The notes: generated by a model not told the origin, from the letters alone. Positions 1-9,329 are shown, numbered from the stretch's first letter. The stretch: DNA of 64,000 bases from Pseudomonas sp. R28(2017) (GCF_002112505.1 NZ_NEHW01000001.1:186001-250000), one strand, 5' to 3'. Translations and numbers: made by a program.

Positions 1-1668
1 GCTCGGCAACAGAATGCTTGACGGGCCACCGAGGCTGACACGGTCGTTGGCCAGCTCGCCATCCAGACCGATCATCCCGCCCAGTTCCATGTCGCTGTCC
101 GCAGCAGCCTGCTTGCCGCCACCGGTAATATTGTTGAGCACCGGACGCAGCACGCCGAACACCAGCACCAGGATGAACAGCACGCCCAGCACCTGCTTGA
201 CGATGTCCCAGAACCACGGCTGCTGGTAGAACGCAATATCGGCGATCTCTTCACCACGGTCGGCGGCGAACGGCACGTTGATCACCGTCACGCTGTCGCC
301 ACGGCTGGCATCGAAGCCCACTGCGTCCTGCACCAGGCGCGTGAAGCGGGCCAGGTCTTCAGCCCCCCAGGGGGCACGGCTGGTTTCGCCATTGGCGTCG
401 ACCTTGACCTGGTCGTCGACCACCACCGCCACCGACAGGCGGGTCAGGCGACCCTGCTGCTGGCGGGTGTGGCTGATCGAACGGTCCAGCTCGAAGTTCT
501 TGGTGGTCTGCTCACGCTTGTCCGATGGGTACGGCGCGAGCATTGGCTGGCCGGTGGCCGGGTCCATGATCTGCTGGCCGTTGGCATCTACCAGTGGCTG
601 GCCAGGCTGGATTGCAGCGGCCGCCCCGGCAGCACCACCGGTTGTCTGCGGCGCCGACGCCGGGCCAGGTGGCTGGTTGCTCAGCGCCCCCGGAACGCCC
701 TGCGGGCCCTGGCTGCTGGCACGTTGTTCGTTGACCGCCTGCTCGCTGCGCAGCGCCGGCTGGTCCGGGTTGAACTGCTCGGAGGTCGACTCGACCGCAC
801 TGAAGTCCAGGTCGGCGGACACTTCTGCCTTGTAGCGGTCATTGCCCAGCACCGGCTGCAGGATGTTGTGCACACGCTGGGTGAGCATGCCTTCCATGCG
901 GCGACTGTAGTCGAACTGCTTGCCGGCCATGGTCAGCGCGGTGTCCTGCAACTGCTCGGAGAGCAGGTTGCCCTTCTGGTCGACCACGGTGACTTGCGAC
1001 TTGTCCAGCTCGGGCACACTGGTAGCGACCAGGTTGACGATGGCCATCACCTGGCCGGCTTCCAGCGAACGGCCCGGGTACAGCTCGACCAGCACCGAGG
1101 CGCTTGGCTTGCGCTCGTCACGCACGAATACCGAGCTTTTCGGGATCGCCAGGTGCACCCGGGCGGCCTTGACGTTGTTCAGGCTGGACACGGTACGCGC
1201 CAGTTCGCCTTCCAGGCTGCGGCGATAGCGGGTCGCTTCCATGAACTGGCTGGTGCCCAACCCCTGCTCTTTGTCGAGCAGCTCGAAGCCGACATTGCCA
1301 TCGCTTGGCGCCACGCCGGCAGCCGCCAGTTTAAGGCGCGCACGGGAGAGGTCGTCGGCCTTGACCAGCAGCGCCCCGGAGTTGGGCTCGACATGGTAGG
1401 GAATGTCTGCGGAGGCCAGGGTATCCATGACCTGCTTGGTGTCCATGCCGGCCAGGCTGCCGTACAGCGGCCGGTAATCGGGCTGCTGCGACCACAGCAC
1501 CACGGCGAAGCCGATCGCCACGCTCGCCGCCAACCCGACCAGCAGGCCGACCTGACGCAGCATGGGCATCTGCGAGATGTTTTCCAGGAACGCCATGTTC
1601 AACAGCGGTGGCTTGGAACCTGGCGCACCGCTCTTGGCGGGGGCGTTATCGACGACTGCATCAGCCAT
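1..1668 (-). CDS. fliF: Flagellar MS-ring protein FliF (C-terminus cut by window edge)
   Basis: FliF forms the inner-membrane MS ring on which the C ring, export gate and rod are built. 556 residues are visible and the C-terminal tail that binds FliG runs off the window. A first membrane segment lies at about residues 38-60 (VGLLVGLAASVAIGFAVVLW). A periplasmic YscJ/FliF ring region follows, then a Pro/Gly/Gln-rich linker, and a second membrane segment (VLGVLFILVLVFGVLRPVL) near residue 500. The ATG at 1668 is the start that gives a normal N-terminus. The gene lies directly downstream of fliE on the same strand, so the two are probably co-transcribed from the sigma-54 promoter before fliE. 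Family assignment is secure. Confidence 0.95.
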   Translation of the reverse strand, partial: MADAVVDNAPAKSGAPGSKPPLLNMAFLENISQMPMLRQVGLLVGLAASVAIGFAVVLWSQQPDYRPLYGSLAGMDTKQVMDTLASADIPYHVEPNSGALLVKADDLSRARLKLAAAGVAPSDGNVGFELLDKEQGLGTSQFMEATRYRRSLEGELARTVSSLNNVKAARVHLAIPKSSVFVRDERKPSASVLVELYPGRSLEAGQVMAIVNLVATSVPELDKSQVTVVDQKGNLLSEQLQDTALTMAGKQFDYSRRMEGMLTQRVHNILQPVLGNDRYKAEVSADLDFSAVESTSEQFNPDQPALRSEQAVNEQRASSQGPQGVPGALSNQPPGPASAPQTTGGAAGAAAAIQPGQPLVDANGQQIMDPATGQPMLAPYPSDKREQTTKNFELDRSISHTRQQQGRLTRLSVAVVVDDQVKVDANGETSRAPWGAEDLARFTRLVQDAVGFDASRGDSVTVINVPFAADRGEEIADIAFYQQPWFWDIVKQVLGVLFILVLVFGVLRPVLNNITGGGKQAAADSDMELGGMIGLDGELANDRVSLGGPSSILLPS

Positions 1669-1683
1669 GACTTACTTCCGTCC

Positions 1684-2016
1684 TCAAACCGGCATCTGCA
1701 TGATGTCCTGGTACGCCTGGACCAGCTTGTTGCGTACCTGGGTCAACGCCTGCATGGACACGCTGGCTTTCTGCGAGGCGATCATCACGTCCGTCAGGTC
1801 GACGCCGCTCTTGCCGATCTCGAAGGCATTGGCCAACTGGGTCGACGCCTGCTGGGTCTCGCTGACCTTGCCGATGGCCTGGCCGAGCATGTCGGCAAAG
1901 GTGCTTTGGCCAGGCGCCAGCTCGGGGGCGGCAGTGGCTTTGGGCAACGACATGGCATCGGCCTGCATGGCCCGCATGTCCAACATCAGACGATTGAATT
2001 CAACACCTTGGCTCAT
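1684..2016 (-). CDS. fliE: Flagellar hook-basal body protein FliE
   Basis: FliE is the small periplasmic adaptor between the MS ring and the proximal rod and is one of the first exported subunits. The 110 residues match the family in length, with the conserved C-terminal helical part ([20 protein letters not shown], then [11 protein letters not shown]). The ATG at 2016 is chosen because it follows a strong GGAGAGAAGG ribosome site. An upstream in-frame ATG would add 12 unrelated residues. It is the first gene of the fliE-fliF operon and has a perfect sigma-54 promoter about 60 bases upstream. Confidence 0.95.
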   Translation of the reverse strand: MSQGVEFNRLMLDMRAMQADAMSLPKATAAPELAPGQSTFADMLGQAIGKVSETQQASTQLANAFEIGKSGVDLTDVMIASQKASVSMQALTQVRNKLVQAYQDIMQMPV

Positions 2017-2076
2017 GACCTTCTCTCTCCGGCGGCCGCATTTTTTTGACACTCATGCGGCGGATAGCCCTGAACT

Positions 2077-2092
2077 AGCAACACATGTGCCA
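2077..2092 (-). promoter_or_regulatory. Sigma-54 promoter of fliE
   Basis: On the minus strand the sequence reads TGGCACATGTGTTGCT, a full match to the -24/-12 consensus TGGCAC-N5-TTGC. The predicted start of transcription is near 2066, leaving a 50-base leader to the fliE ATG. FleQ or FleR is the expected activator. Confidence 0.85.
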
Positions 2093-2122
2093 GCCCGCAC
2101 GGCAAACCTGTAAATGAGTGCT

Positions 2123-3499
2123 TCAGCCGAACAGGCTGGCTTCCACGTCGAGCCCGGCATCACGCATCTGCGCCAGCTTGTAGCGCAAGGTACGCGGGCT
2201 GATGCCCAGCTTTTCGGCAGCTTCCTTGCGCCGCCCACGTTCGGCGCGCAGGGTGTCGATGATCATCTGGAATTCATGGCGTCGCATATCGTCGCCCAGG
2301 CCACCCGAGTCGACCGTAACCTCTTCAGGCGATGGCGATACCGTAGCCACCACCCCGGCCGACAATGGAATGGCACCGGCCAGACAAAAATCCGCCGCCT
2401 CGATCACCCCACCCTGTTGCAGGATCAACGCCCGCTGCAGGGCGTTGTCCAGCTCGCGCACATTGCCCGGCCAGGCATGCGCCTGCAGGCAGGCGCGCGC
2501 CTCGGCAGACAGCCGCACCGGCGCATGTTTCATCTTCGCCACGTGGCGGGCCAGCAGGCGCTCGGCCAGCGGCAGGATATCGCCACTGCGCTCGCGCAGC
2601 GGCTGCCAGGCCAACGGGAAGACCGAAAGGCGGTAGAACAGGTCTTCGCGAAAGCGCCCCGCCGCCACTTCACCCGCCATGTCACGGTTGCTGGTGGCCA
2701 GCACCCGGATGTCGAGGGCGATCGGCTTGCGCCCACCGACCCGCTCCACCTCGCGCTCCTGCAACACGCGCAACAACTTGGCTTGCAGGCCAAGGGGCAT
2801 CTCGGAAATCTCGTCGAGCAGCAAGGTGCCACCCTCGGCCTGTTCGAACTTGCCGGCCTGGGCGGCGATGGCGCCGGTGAAGGCCCCCTTCTCGTGGCCG
2901 AACAGCGTGGCCTCGAGCATATTGTCCGGGATCGCCGCACAGTTGATCGCGACGAACGGCTGCGCCGCCCGCGGCGACTGCTGGTGGATATAGCGCGCCA
3001 GCACTTCCTTGCCTGTACCCGACTCGCCACAGATGAGCACGGTCGAATCGCTGCGCGCCACCCGCGCAGCCAGCTCCAGCAACTGTCGACTGGCCGCCTC
3101 GCACGCCACCGGCCCCTCATGCTCGGTCGCCGCCAGGCGCCCGGCAGCATGGCGCTCGACCAGGCTCAGCAAGGCCTTGGGCTCGAACGGCTTGACCAGG
3201 TAATCCGCCGCCCCTTGGCGCATGGCCTCCACGGCACGCTCGACGGCCGCATGGGCGGTCATCAGCAACACCGGCAACTGGGGCTGGTGACGTCGCAGCT
3301 GAGCCAGCAACTGATGCCCGTCCATGCCTGGCATGTTCACATCGCTGACCACCAGGCTGTAAGCCTCGCCCTCCACCGCCTGCAGCGCCTCCTCGGCGCT
3401 GCCGACCGCATCAAAGGCGAAGCCACCGATCTCCAGGGTATCGCCCAGCGCCTGGCGCAACACGCGGTCATCCTCGACCAGCAGCACCTTGATTGCCAT
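2123..3499 (-). CDS. fleR: Sigma-54-dependent flagellar response regulator FleR
   Basis: FleR is the response regulator of the FleSR pair that switches on hook, basal-body and rod genes (class III) with sigma-54. Its 458 residues hold a receiver domain with the phospho-acceptor Asp53 in SDVNMPG. An AAA+ domain follows with Walker A GESGTGKE, the sigma-54-contacting GAFTGA loop and a WPGNVREL box, and then a Fis-type DNA-binding end (AEKLGISPRTLRYKLAQMR). The ATG at 3499 overlaps the fleS stop by one base (TGATG) and sits behind GGAGG. A GTG three bases upstream is possible but less likely. Translation is probably coupled to fleS. Confidence 0.95.
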   Translation of the reverse strand: MAIKVLLVEDDRVLRQALGDTLEIGGFAFDAVGSAEEALQAVEGEAYSLVVSDVNMPGMDGHQLLAQLRRHQPQLPVLLMTAHAAVERAVEAMRQGAADYLVKPFEPKALLSLVERHAAGRLAATEHEGPVACEAASRQLLELAARVARSDSTVLICGESGTGKEVLARYIHQQSPRAAQPFVAINCAAIPDNMLEATLFGHEKGAFTGAIAAQAGKFEQAEGGTLLLDEISEMPLGLQAKLLRVLQEREVERVGGRKPIALDIRVLATSNRDMAGEVAAGRFREDLFYRLSVFPLAWQPLRERSGDILPLAERLLARHVAKMKHAPVRLSAEARACLQAHAWPGNVRELDNALQRALILQQGGVIEAADFCLAGAIPLSAGVVATVSPSPEEVTVDSGGLGDDMRRHEFQMIIDTLRAERGRRKEAAEKLGISPRTLRYKLAQMRDAGLDVEASLFG

Positions 3500-4716
3500 C
3501 ACACGACCTCCGCTGCCTGCCCGTCGATCAACGGCAGCTCAACCTTTACACAGGTGCCACGCCCGACCTTCGAGCGCAGCTGCAGCGTGCCCTGGTGGGC
3601 ACGCACCACAGCCTTGACCACCGCCAGCCCGAGCCCGGTACCGGTGGCCTTGGTGGTCAGGAACGGCTCACCCAGGCGCCCCAGCAGCTCGGCATCGATG
3701 CCACTGCCGGCATCGCTGATGTTCAGGTGCAGGGTGCGCTCGCGGCGGAACAGGTGCACCTTGAGCCGGGCCGGGTTGTCACTGGCCTGCAAGGCGTTTT
3801 CGATCAGGTTCAGCAAGGCACCGACCAGGGTGTCACGGTTGCACAGCAACTCGCCCAGATGGCTGTCGCACTGCCAACGCACGGCGTGCCCTTGCACATG
3901 GGGCTGAGCCGCTTGCTGCAGGGCCTGGAACAGGGCCTTGGGGGCCAGCCGATCACCCAGTGGCAGCTCGCCACGGGCAAACACCAGCATGTCGCGCACC
4001 TGGTGCTCCAACTCATGCAGGCGCTCCTTGAGGCTGCCGGCGAAGCGCTGGCGGGTTTCTGGCGCGAGCTCACGCTCGCCATCGGCCAGGTGGCTGGCAT
4101 AGAGCATGGCCGCCGACAACGGCGTACGGATCTGGTGCGCCAGCGAAGCCACCATGCGCCCCAGCGAAGACAGTCGCTCATGCCGGGCCAGCTGGTCTTG
4201 CAGGCGGCGGGTTTCAGTCAGGTCGTTGAGCAACACCAGCTGGCCGGGCTCGGCATCCAGCGAGCGGGTGGCGATGGACAGGCGCCGGCCGTCGCGCAGC
4301 GAGACCTCATGGCCGTCGTCCTTGCGCGGGGCGAAGCTGCGCGCGATCACCTGGCGCCACAGCTGGCCGACCACAGGCTCGCCGAGCATTGCGCAGGCTG
4401 CCGGATTGGCCTCACGCACCAGGCCCTGGTCATCGATCACGATCACCCCGCCCGGCAGCAGGTCGAGCAGGTTTTGCAGGCGGTTGGCCAGGCGTTCCTT
4501 TTCATTCAGCTCGGCCATGCGCTGCGCGCCGACCACCGCCAGCTCGCCCTTGAGCTCGCTGACGCGGGCTTCGAGCATGCTGTAAGACTGGTTGAGCTGG
4601 CTGGAAACCTGATTGAACAGGGCGAACGCCTGCTCCAGCCCCTGTCGACTCTCCTGTTCGACCGGGGTACGCCCCTGCAGATCAGGGGCTCGGGAAAAGT
4701 GGGCGGCCTGGGGCAT
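3499..4716 (-). CDS. fleS: Flagellar sensor histidine kinase FleS
   Basis: FleS is the cytoplasmic kinase that phosphorylates FleR. The 405 residues show a helical N-terminus and a PAS domain (about 78-165, NLLDLLPGGVIVIDDQG). The H box SLAHQIRTPL carries His194, and the N, G1 and G2 boxes of a HATPase domain follow (NLIENALQASDN, DAGSGID, TGTGLGLAVVK). No membrane segment is visible, in line with the known soluble FleS/FlrB/AtoS-like kinases. It is the first gene of fleSR and has its own sigma-54 promoter. Confidence 0.94.
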   Translation of the reverse strand: MPQAAHFSRAPDLQGRTPVEQESRQGLEQAFALFNQVSSQLNQSYSMLEARVSELKGELAVVGAQRMAELNEKERLANRLQNLLDLLPGGVIVIDDQGLVREANPAACAMLGEPVVGQLWRQVIARSFAPRKDDGHEVSLRDGRRLSIATRSLDAEPGQLVLLNDLTETRRLQDQLARHERLSSLGRMVASLAHQIRTPLSAAMLYASHLADGERELAPETRQRFAGSLKERLHELEHQVRDMLVFARGELPLGDRLAPKALFQALQQAAQPHVQGHAVRWQCDSHLGELLCNRDTLVGALLNLIENALQASDNPARLKVHLFRRERTLHLNISDAGSGIDAELLGRLGEPFLTTKATGTGLGLAVVKAVVRAHQGTLQLRSKVGRGTCVKVELPLIDGQAAEVV

Positions 4717-4769
4717 CGTGCTCTCTCGCGTGGCTGACCGTCATAAAAACGGTGTGGTGCCAGCGGTGT

Positions 4770-4785
4770 AGCAATAGGCGTGCCG
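4770..4785 (-). promoter_or_regulatory. Sigma-54 promoter of fleSR
   Basis: The minus strand reads CGGCACGCCTATTGCT. It differs from the consensus only at the first base, and the spacing between GG and GC is exact. The predicted start is near 4759, about 43 bases before the fleS ATG. Known biology makes FleQ the activator here. Confidence 0.78.
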
Positions 4786-4810
4786 GGGTTCGGGATTTGT
4801 GTTTACAGGG

Positions 4811-4908
4811 CCGGCCTCTTCGCGGGCTCGCCCGCTCCCACAGGGACTCCACAATGTTCGCCTTTGTGGTGATCCTGTGGGAGCGGGCTTGCCCGCGAAG
4901 AGGCCGGC
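4811..4908. repeat. Inverted pair of REP elements between fleS and fleQ
   Basis: Two copies of the 34-35 base P. putida-type REP motif (CCGGCCTCTTCGCGGG, then CCCGCTCCCACAGG) face each other at 4811-4844 and 4874-4908, about 30 bases apart. They can fold into one long hairpin. They sit just past the fleQ stop and upstream of the fleS promoter, so they may also end fleQ transcripts. Confidence 0.9.
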
Positions 4909-4918
4909 ACAGGCGGAA

Positions 4919-6394
4919 TCAGTCTTCTGCCTGGTCGTCACCGCCCTGGCGGCTCATGCCGTACTTGCGCATCTTCTCGACCAGGGTGGTGCGGCGAATG
5001 CGCAAACGTTCAGCCGCGCGCGCAACGATACCGTTGGCATCGTCCAGCGCCTGCTGGATCAGCCCCTGCTCGAGGCTACCGAGGTAGTCCTTCAGGTCCA
5101 GGCCTTCCGGCGGCAGCATCGCATGGTTGCTGAAGTTCGGCGTATGGCCGTTGATCGCCACCCGCTCTTCGAGGTCGCTGCGCAGGCTGTCGACCAGCTG
5201 CTCGTCCTCGTCATCGATATAGCGGAACTTCTTCGGCAGCTCCGACACCCCGATCACCCCATACGGGTGCATGATCGCCATGCGCTCGACCAGGTTCGCC
5301 AGCTCGCGGACGTTGCCCGGCCAGCCGTGGCGGCAGAGCGACATGATCGCGGCCGAGTTGAAGCGGATCGAACCGCGCTTCTCGTGCTCCATGCGCGAGA
5401 TCAGCTCGTTCATCAGCAGCGGGATGTCTTCCACGCGCTCGCGCAATGGCGCCATCTCGATCGGGAACACATTCAGGCGGTAGTACAGGTCTTCGCGGAA
5501 CGTCCCATCCTCGATCATGGTTTCGAGGTTCTTGTGGGTCGCGGCGATGATGCGTACGTCGATGCTCTGGGTCTTGTTGCTGCCCACGCGCTCGAACGTG
5601 CGCTCCTGCAGCACACGCAGCAGCTTGACCTGCATCGGCAGCGGCATGTCACCGATTTCGTCGAGGAACAGGGTACCGCCGTTGGCCAGCTCGAAGCGCC
5701 CGGCGCGGCTGGTGATGGCACCGGTGAAGGCACCCTTCTCGTGGCCGAACAGCTCGCTCTCGAGCAACTCGGCCGGGATCGCCCCGCAGTTGACCGGCAC
5801 GAACGGCGCTTCGCGGCGCTTGGAATGGTAGTGCAGGTTGCGCGCCACCACTTCCTTGCCGGTGCCGGACTCGCCAAGGATCAGCACGCTGGCGTCGGTA
5901 TCGGCCACCTGCTGCATCATCTGCCGCACATGCTGGATGGCACGGCTGGTGCCGACCAGGCTGCGGAACAGGTTCGGCTCGCGCTGACGACCGCGCTCGC
6001 GGGCCTGGTCGTACATCTCGCGGTAGACCTGGGCACGGTGCAGCGAATCGAGCAGCTGGCTGTAGCTCGGCGGCATCTCGAGGTTGGACAGCACCCGACG
6101 GCGCAGCTCTTCCGGGAAGTCCGCAGAAGAAATTTCACCAATCAGCAGAACCGGAAGGAACTCATCCCACCCGGCCACTGTCTTAAGCAACCCAAGCACA
6201 CTGCCCGGGGCATTGACGGTACCGATCAGCACGCAGAGCACTTCGCGACTCGAAGACAGGCCCCCTACGACCTGCTGCCAGTCCTGGCTGGAGCATGGGA
6301 GGTTTTCTTCGCCGAGAAAGTTCAGGACCACCGCGAGATCGCGGCGGCGGGCGCTGTCGTCATCGATCAGGAGAATCTTGGTTTCACGCCACAT
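4919..6394 (-). CDS. fleQ: Master flagellar and c-di-GMP-responsive regulator FleQ
   Basis: FleQ activates the top tier of flagellar genes with sigma-54, binds c-di-GMP and also controls exopolysaccharide genes. It is 491 residues long, matching P. aeruginosa FleQ (about 490). The N-terminal receiver-like FleQ domain ([19 protein letters not shown]) is followed by an AAA+ core with Walker [15 protein letters not shown] and WPGNVREL motifs. The Fis-type helix-turn-helix is at the end ([20 protein letters not shown]). The start follows a roughly 165-base non-coding region. No -24/-12 element is visible upstream, in line with known sigma-70 control of fleQ. Confidence 0.96.
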   Translation of the reverse strand: MWRETKILLIDDDSARRRDLAVVLNFLGEENLPCSSQDWQQVVGGLSSSREVLCVLIGTVNAPGSVLGLLKTVAGWDEFLPVLLIGEISSADFPEELRRRVLSNLEMPPSYSQLLDSLHRAQVYREMYDQARERGRQREPNLFRSLVGTSRAIQHVRQMMQQVADTDASVLILGESGTGKEVVARNLHYHSKRREAPFVPVNCGAIPAELLESELFGHEKGAFTGAITSRAGRFELANGGTLFLDEIGDMPLPMQVKLLRVLQERTFERVGSNKTQSIDVRIIAATHKNLETMIEDGTFREDLYYRLNVFPIEMAPLRERVEDIPLLMNELISRMEHEKRGSIRFNSAAIMSLCRHGWPGNVRELANLVERMAIMHPYGVIGVSELPKKFRYIDDEDEQLVDSLRSDLEERVAINGHTPNFSNHAMLPPEGLDLKDYLGSLEQGLIQQALDDANGIVARAAERLRIRRTTLVEKMRKYGMSRQGGDDQAED

Positions 6395-6506
6395 GCAATA
6401 GCAACTTCCCTAGTCATATCGGCGCCCTTCTCAGGGCATGCTCGACATCTCCGACTGAATGGTCAGTGTTCGGACGTCTGAAATTCGAAAACAGCCACTA
6501 GTAAAG

Positions 6507-6546
6507 TCAAAAAAGCGCGTACAGTCAAATTAATGGCGCACGGCTT
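6507..6546 (-). terminator. Possible terminator after fliT, with FleQ-box-like sequence
   Basis: On the minus strand an imperfect hairpin with A-rich left side (AAAAAGCCGTGCGC) and T-rich right side (GTACGCGCTTTTTT) lies 15 bases after the fliT stop. The loop region holds GCCATTAATTTGAC (6524-6537), which matches 11 of 14 bases of the reported FleQ box GTCAATAAATTGAC. Both readings are inference from base pattern only. Confidence 0.35.
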
Positions 6547-6561
6547 TTTGCGAATCTGTGG

Positions 6562-6858
6562 TCAGCTGAACAGATGGTATACCTTGGCGGCATTTTTCGC
6601 CTGACGGATTTGTGACATCTCGTCGACTATTGATTGACGCTCGCCACTTGCAACGTCGATCAGTTGCCGGTAAACCCCCAACAGCTGCTCCAGGCTACCC
6701 CGCACTTCGGTTTCGTTCTCTCGCGCTTCGGCCAGCACATCCTCGACGCACAGGCGACACTCCAGGTCGAGCTCACCCACAGCATCCCAGTCACGATTGG
6801 CCAGCGCCGCGAGCAGTGCGTCACGGGTCTGTTCGATACGGGCGATCACCTCGCTCAT
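6562..6858 (-). CDS. fliT: FliT-like flagellar export chaperone
   Basis: This 98-residue, mostly helical acidic protein sits directly after fliS (14-base gap) and before fleQ. P. aeruginosa has a similar small gene (PA1096) in that place, and other bacteria have fliT, the chaperone of the cap protein FliD. Sequence similarity to FliT cannot be judged by eye beyond size, charge and heptad-like helices (IARIEQTRDALLAAL, SLEQLLGVYRQLIDV). The ATG at 6858 is preceded by AAGGAGGATGAA, a strong ribosome site. Upstream in-frame codons lack one. Confidence 0.72.
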   Translation of the reverse strand: MSEVIARIEQTRDALLAALANRDWDAVGELDLECRLCVEDVLAEARENETEVRGSLEQLLGVYRQLIDVASGERQSIVDEMSQIRQAKNAAKVYHLFS

Positions 6859-6872
6859 TTCATCCTCCTTGT

Positions 6873-7268
6873 TCAGGAAGCCGACGACGGGTCGCCGATT
6901 GCATCCCAACCTTCTTTCACGGTGATCAGCAAGCGCGCCACTTCATCGATGATGGCCGGGTCGCTCTTGACGTTGGCCTCGATCAGGCGTCGGCTCATGT
7001 AGGTATACAGGCTGTCCAGCTCGGCCAGGCTGTCAGCATGGTTTTCCAGATCCAGGCCCTCGCGCAGGCCACCGATGATATCGATGGCCTTGCCGATCAG
7101 GATGCCTTTCTGGGCGATGTCGTTGCGCGCCATGGCCCCTTTGGCCTGGGCCATGCGGTCAAGCCCGCCTTGCATGAGCATCTGCACCAGGCGGTGCGGG
7201 CTGGCTTCGGACGTTTGAGCCACACCGTTGACTTTCTGGTACTGCCGAAGGGCCAACATCGGGTTCAT
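6873..7268 (-). CDS. fliS: Flagellin export chaperone FliS
   Basis: FliS binds the C-terminal helix of flagellin in the cytosol and prevents early polymerization. Its 131 residues contain the family signatures ALRQYQKVNG, ASPHRLVQMLMQGGLDRMAQA and LDSLYTYMSRRLIEAN. The ATG at 7268 (MNPMLALRQYQ) agrees with other Pseudomonas FliS proteins and has GAGGTAG upstream. An ATG 20 codons earlier would add an unrelated basic stretch. It follows fliD after a strong terminator hairpin, so read-through or a weak own promoter must supply transcripts. Confidence 0.93.
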   Translation of the reverse strand: MNPMLALRQYQKVNGVAQTSEASPHRLVQMLMQGGLDRMAQAKGAMARNDIAQKGILIGKAIDIIGGLREGLDLENHADSLAELDSLYTYMSRRLIEANVKSDPAIIDEVARLLITVKEGWDAIGDPSSAS

Positions 7269-7340
7269 GGATCTACCTCGTTGCTGCGAAAAAGGTTGCT
7301 TGTACCCTGTGTATCGCCGGGACGTCAAAAAACTTTAGAA

Positions 7341-7390
7341 GAAAAGCCAAAAGCCCGGGAGCATCCAGAGGACGCCGCCGGGCTTTTGGC
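7341..7390 (-). terminator. Rho-independent terminator after fliD
   Basis: A perfect 13-base-pair stem, GCCAAAAGCCCGG (7346-7358) with CCGGGCTTTTGGC (7378-7390), sits 12 bases past the fliD stop. On the minus strand it is followed by TTTTCTTC. Confidence 0.85.
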
Positions 7391-7402
7391 AGGGTCAGGC
7401 GA

Positions 7403-8821
7403 TCAGGACTTCTTGGCCTGGGCGTTGATGGCCTCGAAAATCGACGTGATCTGGTCGGCCTGGGCCTTCATCTTGCCCAAGGCCGCGTCGAGGGCCACGT
7501 ACTGCTTGGTCAGCGACTCGGTGAGCGACTCGGTGCGACGGTCCAGCGCCTCTTGCTGGGCCGCCAGCTGCGAAGCCGCCTTGTCCAGGTTCGACTTGCG
7601 GGTCGCGAGGCTGCCATCGGACTTGTTGTAAGGGTCGATGGCCTTGTTCATGCGCTCGAAGATGCCGTCGGTGCCGGTGAACAGGGTCTGCACTTCCGGG
7701 CCGAGCTTCTTGTCGTTCATCGCCGCGGTGAACTTGGTGCTGTTGAACTCGAGCGTGCCGTCCTTCTGGGTATTGATCCCCAACTGGCTCAGGGTGGTCA
7801 GGCTGTCACCCGCGCCGACCTCGCTCAGCACCTTGCGCACATCACCCAGCAGCGAGCGCGTGGTGGGGTCGTTGGTCAGCGGGCCCAGCACCAGCTTGTC
7901 ATCGGCGTCGCGACTGGTCGAGGTCAGCGAGGTGATCGCCTTCTGCAGGGTGTTGTAGGCGTCAACGAAGCTCTGCACCGACTTCTTCAGGCCATCGTTG
8001 TCGGCCGCCACGGTCACCGCGGTAGGCGTACCGGTGGTCGCCCCACTGGCCTTGGCACTGACGCCGGTCAGCTCGAGGGTCATGCCACTGATGGCGCTGT
8101 CGACGGTATTGGAGGCACTATTGACCTTCAGGCCGTCGATGGTCAGCTCGGCATCCTGAGCCTTGGCACTGATGAAGCCCGCTCCAGTACCGGACATCTG
8201 CGTGGTGCCATCGATGGTGAGCTCGGGGATACCCCCCAGGGAAATGTCAGAACCCGCACCGGTGGTGGTGGAACTGAGCACGAGACGGGAGCCACCTTCC
8301 TCGTTGACGATGTTGGCGGTGATACCGTTGGCGCTCATTTCCTTGTTGATCTGGTCGCGCACGCTCTGCAGCGTTGCACCACTGGCCACATCAACGTTGT
8401 AGGTCTTGCCGCCCTGACTGATGGTCAGCTGGCCTGCGCTGATCGCACTGGTAGAGCCACCGGCGAACTGCTGACTGGCCACCTTGGAGCTGGTGGCCAG
8501 CTTGTCGACGACGATGTCATAGCTACCGGCCACTGCCGTGTTGCTGGACTTGATCTTGACCACCGACTCGTTGGCCGAGGTCGCTGCATAGGCGTTGAAC
8601 GACGGCGCATCCTTGTCATTGAGACCCTTCATGGCGTCCTGGAAGGCCGTAAGGGCACTGCGCAGCGAGCCGATACCCGAAATCATCGCGCTGTTGTTGC
8701 TGGTCTGCCGGGTGATCTGCGACTGCTTTGCGGATGTATCGGCCTTGACCAACGCACTCACGATCTCGGTGATATTGAGACCGGAACCCAGGCCAGTACT
8801 GGAGGTAATCGGGCTTGCCAT
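7403..8821 (-). CDS. fliD: Flagellar filament cap protein FliD
   Basis: FliD (HAP2) caps the growing filament and folds incoming flagellin; in P. aeruginosa it also binds mucin. The 472 residues show the conserved N-terminus (ITSSTGLGSGLNITEIVSAL) and an N-terminal domain whose helices pair with the C-terminal ones (LTESLTKQYVALDAALGKM, SIFEAINAQ). A variable Ala/Thr/Gly-rich middle lies between. AGAGGGA precedes the ATG. It lies between flaG and fliS in the standard Pseudomonas order. Confidence 0.95.
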   Translation of the reverse strand: MASPITSSTGLGSGLNITEIVSALVKADTSAKQSQITRQTSNNSAMISGIGSLRSALTAFQDAMKGLNDKDAPSFNAYAATSANESVVKIKSSNTAVAGSYDIVVDKLATSSKVASQQFAGGSTSAISAGQLTISQGGKTYNVDVASGATLQSVRDQINKEMSANGITANIVNEEGGSRLVLSSTTTGAGSDISLGGIPELTIDGTTQMSGTGAGFISAKAQDAELTIDGLKVNSASNTVDSAISGMTLELTGVSAKASGATTGTPTAVTVAADNDGLKKSVQSFVDAYNTLQKAITSLTSTSRDADDKLVLGPLTNDPTTRSLLGDVRKVLSEVGAGDSLTTLSQLGINTQKDGTLEFNSTKFTAAMNDKKLGPEVQTLFTGTDGIFERMNKAIDPYNKSDGSLATRKSNLDKAASQLAAQQEALDRRTESLTESLTKQYVALDAALGKMKAQADQITSIFEAINAQAKKS

Positions 8822-8900
8822 GCTGTTGTCCCTCTCGTCAACGCGTCAACCCCACTCCTGCAGGGCCGACATGCATCACTTCGTTAGCGTTCGCCGCCCG

Positions 8901-9260
8901 TCATACCTTGGCGTCGAACAGAACACTGTTGGCATCGCTGAGGCTGTGGGCGATACGCAAGGCCTCTTCGGAGGGCAACTGGCGAATCACCTCACCGCTG
9001 TCGGTAGCGATGACTTTGACAACTATCTTGCCGGATTCTTCATCCGTGGAAAATTCCAGATTGCGCTGAGACGCCTTCAGGAACTTTTCGATTTCCGAGA
9101 CGGCATTCTTGACCTTGTCGGCATCCTGCACCGCCGGCACGTCTTTCTTGTCGTCGTCGGGCTTGGCTGAATCGGACGACCGGGCAACCGGCTTCTCGAC
9201 AACCTGCTCGGCCGAACGTGCAGCCGGATAAGACAGGTTCAGCTTGACGCTCATGTCCAT
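8901..9260 (-). CDS. flaG: FlaG-family protein (flagellar filament length)
   Basis: FlaG proteins affect filament length and are encoded next to flagellin in Pseudomonas and Vibrio. The 119 residues have a low-complexity Lys/Asp/Val N-terminal half. The conserved FlaG domain follows at the C-terminus (LEFSTDEESGKIVVKVIATD, then VIRQLPSEEALRIAHSL). Two in-frame ATGs, 9260 and 9254, fit the GAGGTGG ribosome site; the first is used here. It lies between fliC and fliD, 69 bases after the fliC stop. Confidence 0.88.
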   Translation of the reverse strand: MDMSVKLNLSYPAARSAEQVVEKPVARSSDSAKPDDDKKDVPAVQDADKVKNAVSEIEKFLKASQRNLEFSTDEESGKIVVKVIATDSGEVIRQLPSEEALRIAHSLSDANSVLFDAKV

Positions 9261-9278
9261 GTCCACCACCTCGCAATG

Positions 9279-9315
9279 AAAAGGCGGGGAAGCGCCGCAA
9301 GAGCACTCCCCCGCC
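9279..9315 (-). terminator. Rho-independent terminator after fliC
   Basis: GGCGGGG (9283-9289) pairs with CCCCGCC (9309-9315). On the minus strand the stem is followed by TTTTCATTG. It lies in the fliC-flaG gap and would let flagellin mRNA far outnumber the downstream flaG-fliD message. Confidence 0.72.
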
Positions 9316-9329
9316 AGCAACTAGGCAGA

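Noticed and set aside
469..2049. A 526-codon frame opposite fliF and fliE
   Set aside because: Shadow frame; the minus-strand reading gives FliF and FliE.
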